A stretch of DNA of 64,000 nt from Anaerovorax sp. IOR16 (GCF_017168145.1 NZ_JADQTL010000010.1:434001-498000); one strand, 5' to 3'; shown: positions 24,580 to 36,103, counted from the first letter of the stretch. Notes: generated by a model from the letters alone, not told the origin. Numbers and translations: made by a program.

Positions 24580-25767
24580 ATGCAAATACATCCGCGACTC
24601 GTCGCAAAACTGTCTGCTTCAAAGCAGACTCTTTTTCCCGTTATTATATATTCGAAAAAAACCATTTATGAAATCCGCGACTATATTTCCAGTAACTATG
24701 GTCCTATTAAGTATGAACTACCTTTTATCAATGCGGTTTCTGTAGAGCTTCCTGCTGATCAAATTGATACTTTATCAAAAAATCAATCCATTCGTCTTAT
24801 TTCTGATGACCCTTTGGTTTCAAAAATAGGAGGAATGAAAATGAACTCGTTACTTAATCATCCCAACATTCATTTCAAAACAGCTTACGACAATCATCAA
24901 TTACCAAAACACGAAACCATCTATGATAAAAAACGAGGCCAAAAAGTAGGTATTGCTATCATTGATACAGGAATTGCTCCACACTATGATCTTATATATC
25001 CTCACAATCGCATTGTAGCATTTAAAGATTTTATTGAACATCGAACGACACCTTATGATGATGATGGTCATGGTACTCACGTTGCAGGTATTGCCGCAGG
25101 AAATGGTTTTGTATCACAGAAATTTGTTGGCACTGCCCCCTGTTCAGATCTCATTTCCATCAAGGCTTTAAATGGGGAAGGCAATGGTACCACATCGGAT
25201 ATTTTAGCTGCAATGCAATGGGTTATAAATAACCGACGTTTATATGGCATTCGAGTCATTAATCTTTCCTTAGGTGTTTCCACAGACTCATCTTATGAGG
25301 AAGATCCTTTAATTAAAGGAGCAAATGCTGCAGTCCGCCATGGTCTTACGGTAGTCGCTGCTGCCGGAAACAACGGCCCAGATCGTTGTACCATAAATTC
25401 TCCGGCTACCAGTCCCTATGTTATTACTGTGGGTGCTGCTGATTTTGCATCCGCTCCCTCGGTTGCACCTTTTTCCAGCCGTGGCCCTACACCTGCCGGT
25501 GTGGTAAAGCCAGATTTACTTGCGCCAGGCGTTGATATCGTTTCATTAGATGCTACCAACCCAAAAGGCTACGTAATGCAGTCCGGAACATCAATGGCAG
25601 CTCCTGTAGTAAGTGGAGCTGCAGCATGTCTCTATGCTCTCTATCCAAATCTAACACCTATGGAAGTAAAACGTATCCTAATGCGTAATACTTTACCTTT
25701 GCGTCGTACTTCATCTAATGCGCAAGGGCGTGGTATTCTAAACTATGAAGTTTTTTTTGAACTTTAA
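24580..25767 (+). CDS. Subtilisin-like serine protease, cytoplasmic AprX type
   Basis: A 395-residue S8 peptidase. Catalytic triad: Asp129 in IAIIDTGIAPH, His164 in DGHGTHVAG, and Ser338 in SGTSMAAPVVSGAA; the oxyanion Asn is in AAGNNGPD. There is no signal peptide, but an N-terminal region of about 115 residues resembles an inhibitor-like propeptide. I chose the ATG at 24580, 9 bases after GGAG, over the TTG at 24565. The lack of an export signal suggests an intracellular protease like AprX. It is divergent from walR and monocistronic. Confidence 0.92.
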   Translation: MQIHPRLVAKLSASKQTLFPVIIYSKKTIYEIRDYISSNYGPIKYELPFINAVSVELPADQIDTLSKNQSIRLISDDPLVSKIGGMKMNSLLNHPNIHFKTAYDNHQLPKHETIYDKKRGQKVGIAIIDTGIAPHYDLIYPHNRIVAFKDFIEHRTTPYDDDGHGTHVAGIAAGNGFVSQKFVGTAPCSDLISIKALNGEGNGTTSDILAAMQWVINNRRLYGIRVINLSLGVSTDSSYEEDPLIKGANAAVRHGLTVVAAAGNNGPDRCTINSPATSPYVITVGAADFASAPSVAPFSSRGPTPAGVVKPDLLAPGVDIVSLDATNPKGYVMQSGTSMAAPVVSGAAACLYALYPNLTPMEVKRILMRNTLPLRRTSSNAQGRGILNYEVFFEL

Positions 25768-25808
25768 TAACACTTACAAATGTATAGGAAACAAGATTCC
25801 TTATTATT

Positions 25809-25853
25809 TAAAAAGCGGCAACAAACCAAACTTTGATTTTTGCCGCTTTTATT
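25809..25853. terminator. Bidirectional terminator between subtilisin and M23 peptidase genes
   Basis: AAAAGCGGCA paired with TGCCGCTTTT around a long loop, with A/T runs on both sides. Confidence 0.85.
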
Positions 25854-25867
25854 CTTTATTAAATATT

Positions 25868-28033
25868 CTATTTTAAATAATTTAATGGGTTTTTCGGTGT
25901 TCCATTGACATGAACTTCAAAATGAACATGTGGCCCAGTACTTCTACCTGTATTTCCTACATTTGCAATATGCTGGCCCTGATACACTTTATCGCCTTTT
26001 TTTACGAATAATTTACTACAATGTGCATAGTACGTTTCACGTCCACCACCATGGCTAATAATAACCAAATATCCATATGATCCTTTATATCCTGCAAACT
26101 TAACCGTTCCGCCATCGGCTGCAGTGATTCTAGTACCTGTCGAACAAGCCAAATCGATACCATAATGTGTTCTGCCCCACCGTCTTCCAAATTTAGATGT
26201 CAATCTAGCACCTCTTACCGGATATCGATAAGTACCGGTTCCGATTAGCTTCGGTGTCGCTTTGGTTCCTACCAATACAACTTGATTCACTGGCTGACTT
26301 AAAACCTCACTGCTCAATACCGTTCGGCTAACCTCTTTCCCGTTATGCCGTACAATTTGAGCAACAACGGTTTGTTGTCCATTGCTTCCCATTGATCTTA
26401 CAGTTTGCTGACCTTTATATAAGGTTGTTGTATTTTCATAAGTAATTTCATATGGAATTGGTAAATTATATCCGGCCGTCTCTACTGTTTCTACCGTTAA
26501 TACTGGGCAGTCCTGATTTAAGTACAGTTCTTGCCCAATTTTCAATTTATCCGGCTGTACTGTCGGATTAGATGCAACTAATTCACTTTGCTTCATTTTA
26601 TAAAAAGCGGCAATCTCAGAAAATGTTTCACCTGATTGCACAACATGGACCTGCTTTTCAACCGCTCCTGTTAACATATAATCGAGTGCTTCTGCCGAAT
26701 TTTGTATTTTACCCAATTTTGTATGTACCGGTTTTATTTCAACTTTCTGTGCAAAACCTACTTTATCATATGTGACTCCGTCCATAGGCGGTGCAAAGTA
26801 ATCTTTTACTTGCTGTAAAATTTGACTGGCTGTCTTTTTATTTTGTAATATTGTTTTTTGCTGGCCTCCTACATAAATACCATAGGCAGTTACCTTTATA
26901 TCTTTCATATAAGTCAAAGTATTAAGGATATCTTCTGTACTGTCCAGCTTAAGCCCAAATCCCATAACACGATGGAAGCTGATATCATTTTCTTTATCAA
27001 TTTCAATTTGTGCATCATAAGAATCCGCTAATTTTGTCCCAATGACGTCAATGGTTTTATAGACCTCTTGTTGATCCTTAACAATTCCCAATACTTTTCC
27101 ATTGTAACTGTATTCATAGGCACTGATTTGTCCGATGAGCAAACAAACTAAAAGTACTCCGGTTACAATACCAGCAAAGCTCTTTATAAGCAATGCCTTA
27201 TGGTGTTCTGCATAATCTTCAACGCGTTCCAGCCAATGGAAAAATTCATACATCCACATTTCCATTTTAATGGACCATTGATCCGCACTGTAATCCACGC
27301 GATTAACCAATTTAGCAGCCTTGTCAGCTACCTTTACTTCTCTTTCGGAAAATAAATCATAAAAACGAGCAGATTGTATTTGTAAATACTCTTTTGCGAT
27401 AAAGCAATATTCTTTTAATAGTATTATTCGCTTTGCAGTGAGTTTTTCATAAGACAATGATCCATCTTGGCGACTGGATGATTGCTTCTGATGCTCTAAA
27501 ATCTTAGAGACTGCTTTCTGCATCGTTTTGAAAACTCGGATTGATGTTTTGCCAACTCCCTTCATTTTTATGAAGAAAGCATCAATCGCTGCATCCAAAC
27601 GTAAGCTTTCTGATTCCGCTTTTTCTACTTTTTCCTCTAAACCTATTTTAAATATTTCTTCAATTTGTTGGTCAAGTTCGTCATAATTTTGGTGATCTTT
27701 CTCTTTAAATTCTGCACCGCCTTCATGATTTGCTTTGAATTGTTTCTCTTTAATATCTCTATCTATTTCAATGTCTGTTACTTCATTTTTTTCTAAAGTC
27801 ATAGCAGCAGGAATCGTTTCCTGCTCTTCTTTCATAACGTGGTCTTTATTCTTATTTAGGTCTTCCACGAATCCTGTGTTCGTCTTCTTCTGTTTTGATT
27901 TTCTTTTTCTTTTATTGCTTGTGGAAGGATGTTTTTCTTGCTCAAAAAGCATCTTTTCTTGTTTTCTTGCTTCTTCTATTTTTTTTAATTGGTCTTCTAC
28001 TTCATCCCAATAGTCATTACGATTCTCTGACAT
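25868..28033 (-). CDS. Membrane-anchored M23 peptidase with LysM and G5 domains
   Basis: A 721-residue cell-wall hydrolase. The first 290 residues are cytoplasmic, highly charged and coiled-coil-like; one membrane helix follows (SFAGIVTGVLLVCLLIGQI). Outside come a beta-rich segment, a LysM repeat (HVVQSGETFSEIAAFYKMKQ), a G5 domain (ITYENTTTLYKGQQTVRSMG) and a C-terminal M23 lysostaphin-type domain with HYGIDLA and HVHFEVH metal motifs. It should cut peptidoglycan cross-bridges. The start at 28033 follows GGGAGGGACCT and clears the DnaD gene. The unusually long cytoplasmic part suggests contacts with cytoplasmic partners. Confidence 0.9.
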   Translation of the reverse strand: MSENRNDYWDEVEDQLKKIEEARKQEKMLFEQEKHPSTSNKRKRKSKQKKTNTGFVEDLNKNKDHVMKEEQETIPAAMTLEKNEVTDIEIDRDIKEKQFKANHEGGAEFKEKDHQNYDELDQQIEEIFKIGLEEKVEKAESESLRLDAAIDAFFIKMKGVGKTSIRVFKTMQKAVSKILEHQKQSSSRQDGSLSYEKLTAKRIILLKEYCFIAKEYLQIQSARFYDLFSEREVKVADKAAKLVNRVDYSADQWSIKMEMWMYEFFHWLERVEDYAEHHKALLIKSFAGIVTGVLLVCLLIGQISAYEYSYNGKVLGIVKDQQEVYKTIDVIGTKLADSYDAQIEIDKENDISFHRVMGFGLKLDSTEDILNTLTYMKDIKVTAYGIYVGGQQKTILQNKKTASQILQQVKDYFAPPMDGVTYDKVGFAQKVEIKPVHTKLGKIQNSAEALDYMLTGAVEKQVHVVQSGETFSEIAAFYKMKQSELVASNPTVQPDKLKIGQELYLNQDCPVLTVETVETAGYNLPIPYEITYENTTTLYKGQQTVRSMGSNGQQTVVAQIVRHNGKEVSRTVLSSEVLSQPVNQVVLVGTKATPKLIGTGTYRYPVRGARLTSKFGRRWGRTHYGIDLACSTGTRITAADGGTVKFAGYKGSYGYLVIISHGGGRETYYAHCSKLFVKKGDKVYQGQHIANVGNTGRSTGPHVHFEVHVNGTPKNPLNYLK

Positions 28034-28053
28034 AGGTCCCTCCCTTCTACGTT

Positions 28054-29337
28054 TCAATGATTGCCCGATGCTTTTTTTAATTTTTCTGCAAAACAACTGC
28101 AACGTTCACCTGTGTCTAATATACCGGTATCCTTACAAAGAGAACAAGTATATTTCAGATCAATGTAATCAATCGTATAATTATGTTCTGTTAATAGAAA
28201 TGCTTTCTCTCCATTTAAATGATTGACTTTATTTCTTAATGCATTCATTTGAATCTTGGCATCGTCTCTTCCGGAAAGCATAACCTTAGAAATTTCCATT
28301 CCAATCTTTCGAATCTCTTTTTCAATTTCCTTAATTCTCGGTATCGTTTTATATACCTCTTGACGATTTTTGTGAGCAATTGCCTCATTTTTTGCGCGGT
28401 CCTCATCGTAGGAACGCATTACGATATTAATTGGATTGCTTGGATTATTTGGACTAATGGCTTGTGTTTGGCTGCCTTTTGTTGTACTACTTTCTCCTGC
28501 ATTCCACGATTTTAAAATGCTGTTTATGTAATTAATATTTGGATTTGAAATACCTGTGGTCTTTTTACAAGCCTCAAGAACCTTGTCAATATCAAAATGC
28601 ATTTGATCAAACCAAGTATCCATAATACGCTTTTCTTCTTCCGTTGCATTTCGTAAAAAACCTAATGCCTTTAACACTCGTTTATATAGGTAATGGCGGT
28701 TATCATTTTCCGCTAAATATTTTTCAACGTGACCTATGGTTGTTAAACCTTTACCAGCCCACTCTTTTACAACCGCACCAACATATTTACACTTATTATT
28801 CTTTCTATGACTGGTACAATAAGAATAGGCATATACAGCAAGCTCAGGTGTAATATTATAATCACGAATCCAAGCCAGAATCTCGGCAGGCTCTTTCCCC
28901 TCAAAAAGTCTACCGATAATCCGTTCAATTTCACTATACATATTTCGGATGGTATCATCATCCATAAGATTCTTTAAATGATCCGGTATCTTCTCTGCTT
29001 TCTTCTGTTTGTTTTTCTTTCCATATGCCAATTCTCTTAAATTTAGAAATTCGACTTGATAATGGAACTTATCCGCAGGATCTTTATAATGTTTGCGAAT
29101 GATACCCTGATTCTCCCAATAACTCCAAGCTTTTAAAACATCCTCATCTGCAATGGAAAGCTGTTTCGCAATAATACCATTTTCAAGAGGTACATTAATA
29201 TCCGCATACATCAAGGCAAAAAGATATACCTTTACATAATCTCCGGGCGCTTGTGCCATATATTCATTAATAAACATATTTTCCACACGGGTATCGTGTA
29301 AATAATAATCCTTGATGATTTGTCGCTTAAAGTTCAT
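28054..29337 (-). CDS. DnaD/DnaB-type primosome domain protein
   Basis: A 427-residue protein. The N-terminal winged-helix region (APGDYVKVYLFALMYADINV, LSIADEDVLKAWSYWENQGI) and a following DnaB_2/DnaD domain (MYSEIERIIGRLFEGKEPAE, ILAWIRDYNITPELAVYAYSY, VGAVVKEWAGKGL) identify the clostridial DnaD family, which helps load the replicative helicase. The C terminus has a charged coiled coil and a possible zinc knuckle, CSLCKDTGILDTGERCSC. It is followed after 20 bases by the M23 peptidase. Confidence 0.85.
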   Translation of the reverse strand: MNFKRQIIKDYYLHDTRVENMFINEYMAQAPGDYVKVYLFALMYADINVPLENGIIAKQLSIADEDVLKAWSYWENQGIIRKHYKDPADKFHYQVEFLNLRELAYGKKNKQKKAEKIPDHLKNLMDDDTIRNMYSEIERIIGRLFEGKEPAEILAWIRDYNITPELAVYAYSYCTSHRKNNKCKYVGAVVKEWAGKGLTTIGHVEKYLAENDNRHYLYKRVLKALGFLRNATEEEKRIMDTWFDQMHFDIDKVLEACKKTTGISNPNINYINSILKSWNAGESSTTKGSQTQAISPNNPSNPINIVMRSYDEDRAKNEAIAHKNRQEVYKTIPRIKEIEKEIRKIGMEISKVMLSGRDDAKIQMNALRNKVNHLNGEKAFLLTEHNYTIDYIDLKYTCSLCKDTGILDTGERCSCFAEKLKKASGNH

Positions 29338-29379
29338 ATTTTATTTCAGTCCTATCTATCTTTTTCTGTTTTACTATCT

Positions 29380-30687
<1,308 letters not shown>

Positions 30688-30704
30688 CTATGTTTAGTAT
30701 CTAT

Positions 30705-30908
30705 CTAGAGTTTATCTAAATAATCATTCAAATCTGCCATAAGTGCTTCCAAATTCACACCATGACCCTCGGCTGCTTCGCAAAGCTTTTCCGTTGCAGC
30801 ACCTGGGCATCCAAGACAGTTCAGACCATTCCGTAAAAAAATTTCAGTAACGTCGGGACCCATATCCATAATTTCGCTCACCAGCATTGATTCGTTGATT
30901 TTGCTCAT
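30705..30908 (-). CDS. DUF1858 domain protein with CxxC
   Basis: A 67-residue protein of the DUF1858 family: VSEIMDMGPDVTEIFLRNGL followed by NCLGCPGAATEKLCEAAEGH, with the conserved CxxC. Such proteins are small cytoplasmic redox or metal-linked modules of unknown role, common in anaerobes. GGAGG lies upstream of the ATG. It sits between dnaB and purA. Confidence 0.85.
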   Translation of the reverse strand: MSKINESMLVSEIMDMGPDVTEIFLRNGLNCLGCPGAATEKLCEAAEGHGVNLEALMADLNDYLDKL

Positions 30909-30950
30909 AATAACCTCCCTAACATTAAAACATTTGTATTATCGAATTTT

Positions 30951-32285
30951 TTATTCGGAAATATGACTTTTATCTACAAATCTTGTATATTTACCCAACC
31001 AAGTTAGTTCTATGCTACCCGTAGGTCCACTTCTCTGCTTGGCAATGTTCACTTCACAAATATTTGGTTTTTCTGTTGTATCTGGATTATAATATTCATC
31101 TCGGTACAAAAACATTACAATATCTGCATCTTGCTCAATGGAACCGGACTCTCTTAAATCCGATAAAATTGGTCGATGGTCGGTTCTTTGCTCTGGGGCA
31201 CGAGACAACTGGGAAAGTACAATAACAGGGCAATCCATTTCACGTGCAAGAAGTTTTAAGAAACGAGAAATTACGGAAACCTCTTGTTGACGACTTTCGG
31301 AACGGCCTTCATAACTCATAAGCTGTAAATAGTCAATGACAACTAAATCCAAACCTTTTTCCGCTTTTAATCTTCGGCATTTATTTTTCATTTCCATCAC
31401 GGTAATACCCGGGGTATCATCAATAAAAACCTCGGTCTGTGATAATTGATCCAAAGCTAAATGAATGTTATCCCAATCTTGCGGCTCTAGATTTCCTGTT
31501 TTCAATTTTTGCATTTCGACCCTGGATTCCATACTTAATAGTCGTTGTCCCAATTGATCCTTTGACATTTCAAGACTAAAAACCAGTACCGTCGCCTTTG
31601 CTTTAATCGCTGCTTGTTGTGCAATGTTTAAAGCAAATGCAGTTTTTCCCATTGCAGGTCTTGCAGCAAGCATAATTAAATCGGAACGCTGAAGACCAGA
31701 GGTACGCTCATCCAAATCGATAAATCCTGTTGTCAACCCGGTAAGATTGCCCTCCATTTTAGACATTTCATCAATTCTTGCAATGTTCGACCAAAGAACG
31801 TCCTTTAATGGCTCAAAGTCTTTTTTCTGTCTAGTTTGTGCAATTTCAAAAATACTACGCTCTGCATAATCTAAAACTTCTTCTGGCTGCATCTTTTCTT
31901 GATATGCTTTTTCAATAATATCCGAAGCCGAAGAAATCAAACGACGCAGCACTGCTTTTTCTGCAACAATTTTTCCATACTGTGCTGCGTTAGACGTCGT
32001 AGGTACTACAGTGGAAAGTAAAGCGATATATGCTCTGCCTCCAACCATTTCCAAACTTTTTCTCTTTTTTAACTCCTCGGAAACCGTTAAGGTATCCACT
32101 GGTTCATTTTTTCGGTACAACTCAACAACGGCATTATAAATTTCTTTATGCATTGCATTATAGAAATCATCAGCCTTTAAGAACTCTAAGACTTCAAACA
32201 AAGCATCTTTATCTAAGAGTATGGACCCTAATACTGATTTTTCTGCATCATCATTATGCGGCGGAATGCGTTCCATCTGGTTCAT
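30951..32285 (-). CDS. dnaB: Replicative DNA helicase
   Basis: A 444-residue DnaB-family helicase (called DnaC in Bacillus). The N-terminal helical domain (NDDAEKSVLGSILLDKDALF) is followed by the RecA-like motor with Walker A AARPAMGKTAFALN, Walker B LVVIDYLQLM and IVLSQLSRAPE. I chose the ATG at 32285, after AGAGGG, which avoids overlap with rplI. It is the third gene of gdpP-rplI-dnaB. Confidence 0.96.
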   Translation of the reverse strand: MNQMERIPPHNDDAEKSVLGSILLDKDALFEVLEFLKADDFYNAMHKEIYNAVVELYRKNEPVDTLTVSEELKKRKSLEMVGGRAYIALLSTVVPTTSNAAQYGKIVAEKAVLRRLISSASDIIEKAYQEKMQPEEVLDYAERSIFEIAQTRQKKDFEPLKDVLWSNIARIDEMSKMEGNLTGLTTGFIDLDERTSGLQRSDLIMLAARPAMGKTAFALNIAQQAAIKAKATVLVFSLEMSKDQLGQRLLSMESRVEMQKLKTGNLEPQDWDNIHLALDQLSQTEVFIDDTPGITVMEMKNKCRRLKAEKGLDLVVIDYLQLMSYEGRSESRQQEVSVISRFLKLLAREMDCPVIVLSQLSRAPEQRTDHRPILSDLRESGSIEQDADIVMFLYRDEYYNPDTTEKPNICEVNIAKQRSGPTGSIELTWLGKYTRFVDKSHISE

Positions 32286-32295
32286 ATGTAACCCT

Positions 32296-32736
32296 CTACA
32301 CAACCTTTACTTTACAATTTGCGGTAACATCAGTGTAAAGCTTTATTTCTACAGTAAATTCACCAATATGTTTAATTGGTGTATTTAATACAAATTTTCG
32401 TTTGTCTATTTCAATGTTTTGCTGTTCCTTTAAGGCATTTGCAATATCTTGATTTGTTATGGAACCAAATAATCTTCCGCCTTCTCCAGATTTAGTTTTT
32501 ATACTTAAAGTAATGGATTCAATTTTCTTTGCAATTTTTTGTGCCGCTTCCAGCTCTTCTTTTCTTTTTGCTTCATTCAATGCAGCTTGCGCTTCCAATT
32601 CCTTTAAATTTGCAGGAGTCGCTTCCTTTGCCATTCCTTTCGGCAAAAGTAAATTTCTTGCATAACCATCGCTTACCTTAGCAACGGTCCCAGCTTTTCC
32701 AATTCCTTTTACATCCTTCAATAATATTACTTGCAT
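32296..32736 (-). CDS. rplI: 50S ribosomal protein L9
   Basis: A 146-residue L9. The N-terminal domain is [20 protein letters not shown] and then [16 protein letters not shown]; a long connecting helix and the RNA-binding C-terminal domain follow ([29 protein letters not shown]). AAGGAGGT precedes the ATG. Its place between gdpP and dnaB is the classic Firmicutes order. Confidence 0.97.
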   Translation of the reverse strand: MQVILLKDVKGIGKAGTVAKVSDGYARNLLLPKGMAKEATPANLKELEAQAALNEAKRKEELEAAQKIAKKIESITLSIKTKSGEGGRLFGSITNQDIANALKEQQNIEIDKRKFVLNTPIKHIGEFTVEIKLYTDVTANCKVKVV

Positions 32737-32754
32737 GATGTACCTCCTTCATTT

Positions 32755-34743
32755 TCACTGTATATCTGCTTCTGATATAAGCTGTTTTAATTTCTCAATT
32801 GCTTCTTTTGGAGTCATTTCCAACTGTGCCCCAGCCGTAGTCAAATGACCACCGCCACCTATTTTTTCTAATATGGTCTGCACGTTAATTTCTCCTAAAG
32901 AGCGTCCACTGACTGCAGTGTACCCTTCATTAGTCGGTCCGGCAGCAAAGCTTGCCCGAATGCCATTAATATCTAAGAGTTGATCCGCTGCCTGTGATGC
33001 TAAAATTTGCATATTTGATGCAGGTTCCTCTGTATATGTCAAAGCAATGCCGTTCTCCAAAACCTGTGCGTCAGAAATTAATACAGATTTACGTTTAAAA
33101 AACTGCAAATCCGTTTTGAAAAATTGTCTTACACTTGCAGTATCTGCACCCGATCTTCGCAGCCAAGAAGCAGCTTCGAAGGTACGAACGCCTGTCTTAA
33201 CGGAAAAGCTCTTTGTATCAACGGTAATTCCTGCCAGCAAAGCCTCTGCTTCCAATTTATCAACTTCCTTTTTATCTCCAATGTATTGCAATATTTCAGT
33301 AATCAGTTCAGAAGTAGAGGATGCATAAGATTCCATATAGGTCAACGTAGGATTTTCAATGCTTTCTTCAGCCTTCCTATGATGATCAATGACAACAATT
33401 TTATCCGTCTTATATAATAATTCAGGACACTCTACTAAACTTGGCTTGTGTGTATCCAACACGATTAATAGGGTATCTTTTTCCACTAGACCCAATACTG
33501 TTTCACTGTTTTCAAATCGGTAATTTTCCGATTCCTTTGCTCTATTATAAATATTTTCTAAAGACTCATGATAATCATTGATAACTATGATTGCCTCTTT
33601 ATTTCGATTTTTAGCAATACGGAAAACGCCAAGCGCTGCTCCAAAGCAATCCATATCCGGCTTTTTATGCCCCATAATTACAACATTTGGAGATTGATCA
33701 ATCAACTGTCGTAAAGCATGTGCCATAATTTTTGATTTTCCTTTATTGCGTTTTTCCACAGCTTGTAAACGACCACCATAGTATTCTACCTTGCTCATCT
33801 TTTTTACAACAGCTTGATCTCCGCCCCGTCCTAAAGCTAAATCTAAAGCTGCGGCAGCATATTCATCCAACTGATGTGGAGTTTTTGCACCAACACCGAT
33901 TCCTATGCTTAAAGAAGCCGGAAAGTCTGCATCTGTTTCAATTTCTCGTACTTCGTCTAAAATAGAAAATTTATTTATTTCCAATTTTTCAAAATGCTTA
34001 TATTCCAACGCAATATGATATTGTCCTGCTCGGTATCGAGTCACCGAAGCATTGATTTTTGCAGCCCATTGCCGTATCGTTTTTTCAATCTGTGCTGCAA
34101 TTACTGCCTTTCTTTCATCTGGTGAACTTGCAATTAAATCGTCATAATTATCTACATTTACATACGCTGTACAAAGCTTCTCATCCTTGTAAAGATTCTT
34201 TAATGTTTCTAAATTAGTTATATCCAACCAGTAAAGCATTGTCGTATTATTTTCTTCGTGTTGTTCGCCTTCTTTGCTTCTCATACTGGATGCCATGACG
34301 CGATAGGTTTTGCCCCCATGAGAAACCAGCATATATTTGTCTTCGTCTTCATTGTTTAAAAATTCTGTATGTTTTACATTTGTAATCTGATGAATGTTGG
34401 TATGAAACATTTCCACATCTTCATAAATCTCAGAAAACTTTTTATTAATCCATAAAATTTCCCCTGCATAGTCAATCATGCAAAGCGGTAATGGATTTTT
34501 TGAAATGAAGTGGCGTGTTGTCTCTTCCATATCATCTGTAATTGCTTTGGCATATTCTACAAGCAATTCTTTCTTACTAACAGACAATCTTTGATAATAC
34601 CAAAACAAAATCATTACAATAAGAAATGCAAAAATCCCTACTGTAATATTAAAATAAAACAGTACGGCTGCAAACAAAATTAATATAATGGTATTTACTT
34701 TTAAATACGGTTGAATCAAACTTTTTAAAATTTTAATACCCAT
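32755..34743 (-). CDS. gdpP: Cyclic-di-AMP phosphodiesterase GdpP
   Basis: A 662-residue membrane phosphodiesterase that degrades c-di-AMP. Two helices lie at 12-52, a degenerate PAS domain at about 75-170 and a degenerate GGDEF domain at about 185-310. The DHH domain starts near 350 with GHKKPDMD (His359, Asp363, Asp365), DTHKPSLVE and IDHHRK. The DHHA1 domain ends with IGGGGHLTTAG. All catalytic motifs are intact. An extended -10 promoter (TATAAT at 34783-34788) lies just upstream. Confidence 0.95.
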   Translation of the reverse strand: MGIKILKSLIQPYLKVNTIILILFAAVLFYFNITVGIFAFLIVMILFWYYQRLSVSKKELLVEYAKAITDDMEETTRHFISKNPLPLCMIDYAGEILWINKKFSEIYEDVEMFHTNIHQITNVKHTEFLNNEDEDKYMLVSHGGKTYRVMASSMRSKEGEQHEENNTTMLYWLDITNLETLKNLYKDEKLCTAYVNVDNYDDLIASSPDERKAVIAAQIEKTIRQWAAKINASVTRYRAGQYHIALEYKHFEKLEINKFSILDEVREIETDADFPASLSIGIGVGAKTPHQLDEYAAAALDLALGRGGDQAVVKKMSKVEYYGGRLQAVEKRNKGKSKIMAHALRQLIDQSPNVVIMGHKKPDMDCFGAALGVFRIAKNRNKEAIIVINDYHESLENIYNRAKESENYRFENSETVLGLVEKDTLLIVLDTHKPSLVECPELLYKTDKIVVIDHHRKAEESIENPTLTYMESYASSTSELITEILQYIGDKKEVDKLEAEALLAGITVDTKSFSVKTGVRTFEAASWLRRSGADTASVRQFFKTDLQFFKRKSVLISDAQVLENGIALTYTEEPASNMQILASQAADQLLDINGIRASFAAGPTNEGYTAVSGRSLGEINVQTILEKIGGGGHLTTAGAQLEMTPKEAIEKLKQLISEADIQ

Positions 34744-34945
34744 TTTATTTTCCTTAACATCTTAATGTTTCAATCGTCTATCATTATACCATAAAACCAT
34801 TCTCAATTCGCACTCTTTTTTTGCTTATCAAAATTGGAAACTTCATACTTTCAAGTATTTTGTAGATGAATGTTTTTTAAGTGACTGTATGCCACTAAAT
34901 ATAGCTATTCAAAAAAAATTATTTTATTTTTTACTTTTTTTTATA

Positions 34946-35061
34946 CAAAAAAAAGAGGATTGAATAAAAAAACTGTAAACAAATTTACATTACATTGTCT
35001 ACAGTAAAAAAGTGGCTATGCCACTCCTCTAATATTAAAAGAGGCGAAAACCGCCTCTTTT
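34946..35061 (-). terminator. Stacked terminators after the rpsF-ssb-rpsR operon
   Basis: Read on the minus strand: AAAAGAGGCG/CGCCTCTTTT (35037-35061); AGTGGC-ATA-GCCACT plus T-run (35006-35025); CTGTAGACAA/TTGTTTACAG plus TTTTTTT (34966-35004); and an outer AGAGGA/TCCTCT stem (35025-35030 with 34954-34959) plus TTTTTTTT that encloses the last two. The remaining part of this 324-base gap (34744-34945) is AT-rich and holds only the gdpP extended -10 promoter. Confidence 0.75.
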
Positions 35062-35067
35062 CTATTT

Positions 35068-35298
35068 TTATTCTGCTGTGTAAGGCAATAAAGCAACAAT
35101 TCTTGCTCTCTTAATTGCCTTTGTTACTTCTCTTTGGTGTACAGCACATGTACCAGTGATTCTCTTAGGAAGAATCTTCCCTCTGTCAGTAACATATTTT
35201 CTTAGCTTGTCAACATCTTTATAGTCAATTGTTTCTGTTTTATCTGCACAGAACTGGCATACTTTCTTTCTTCTTACGCCACGTCTTTTGTCCATCAT
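35068..35298 (-). CDS. rpsR: 30S ribosomal protein S18
   Basis: A 76-residue S18. The core [20 protein letters not shown] and then [20 protein letters not shown] is diagnostic. The N terminus carries a CxxC (KVCQFCADK), the zinc-ribbon form of S18. It is the last gene of rpsF-ssb-rpsR. Confidence 0.97.
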   Translation of the reverse strand: MMDKRRGVRRKKVCQFCADKTETIDYKDVDKLRKYVTDRGKILPKRITGTCAVHQREVTKAIKRARIVALLPYTAE

Positions 35299-35348
35299 AT
35301 TCTTTCTCTCTCCCTTCTTGGAAATTCTAATCTGCGAAAAGTAAAGAT

Positions 35349-35777
35349 TTAAAATGGAATATCGTCATCGTCGTCAAGTGCCTGGAAACCTTCCGGAACA
35401 CCAAACCCACCAGCCGGAGTTTCACGCTCAAAACCGTTTCCATTTGCAGAACCACTCTTGTCGCCCCATTCTAAAAATTCGACTCTATCAGCAACAACAT
35501 CGGTAGTATATCTGGTTTCGCCAGACTGGGTTTTATAACTACCAGTTTGCAGTCTTCCCTGAACGCCTACCAAACGACCCTTTTTTAAATATCTTTCGCA
35601 ATTTTCTGCTTGTTTTCCAAAAACCGTAATACGAGGAAAATCCGTTTTCTTTTCTCCTCCGGCTCTTACTGGTCGGTCAATTGCAATCGAAAAGGTCGCA
35701 ACAGCGTTCTGACTCTCCGGGATATAACGAATCTCGGGATCTCTCGTCAATCTGCCGATTAAAACTACTGAATTCAT
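35349..35777 (-). CDS. ssb: Single-stranded DNA-binding protein
   Basis: About 142 residues: an OB fold ([46 protein letters not shown]) and an acidic tail ending DDDDIPF, the conserved protein-interaction tip. I chose the ATG at 35777; a GTG four codons earlier is possible. It is the middle gene of the rpsF operon. Confidence 0.96.
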   Translation of the reverse strand: MNSVVLIGRLTRDPEIRYIPESQNAVATFSIAIDRPVRAGGEKKTDFPRITVFGKQAENCERYLKKGRLVGVQGRLQTGSYKTQSGETRYTTDVVADRVEFLEWGDKSGSANGNGFERETPAGGFGVPEGFQALDDDDDIPF

Positions 35778-35792
35778 CTTTGTCACCAACCT

Positions 35793-36080
35793 TTATTTTT
35801 CGTCTTTGTTGATAATGATATGTCTGATTACATTATCGGAAATCCTAAGTCTTCTATCAAGTTCTTTTGGAAGCTCAGTGCTGCCTGTGAATTCGATTAC
35901 AACATAGTATCCGTCATTTTTCTTATTGATCGGATAAGCAAGCTTTCTCATTCCCCAAACATCTACTTTTCCAACTTCGCCGTCTGCCGCAATGATTCCT
36001 TTTACTGTTTCAATGCTAGCTTCTTTTTTATCATCTTCCAAGATAGAATCGATGATGAACATAATTTCATAATTACTCAT
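35793..36080 (-). CDS. rpsF: 30S ribosomal protein S6
   Basis: A 95-residue S6: MSNYEIMFIIDSILEDDKKE, then WGMRKLAYPINKKNDGYYVV and DNVIRHIIIN. The start is the ATG at 36080 after GGGAGGTG; the upstream GTG is part of that ribosome site. It heads the operon and is preceded by a likely S6:S18 autoregulatory hairpin. Confidence 0.97.
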   Translation of the reverse strand: MSNYEIMFIIDSILEDDKKEASIETVKGIIAADGEVGKVDVWGMRKLAYPINKKNDGYYVVIEFTGSTELPKELDRRLRISDNVIRHIIINKDEK

Positions 36081-36103
36081 TCTTTTCACCTCCCTGTGGA
36101 CTA

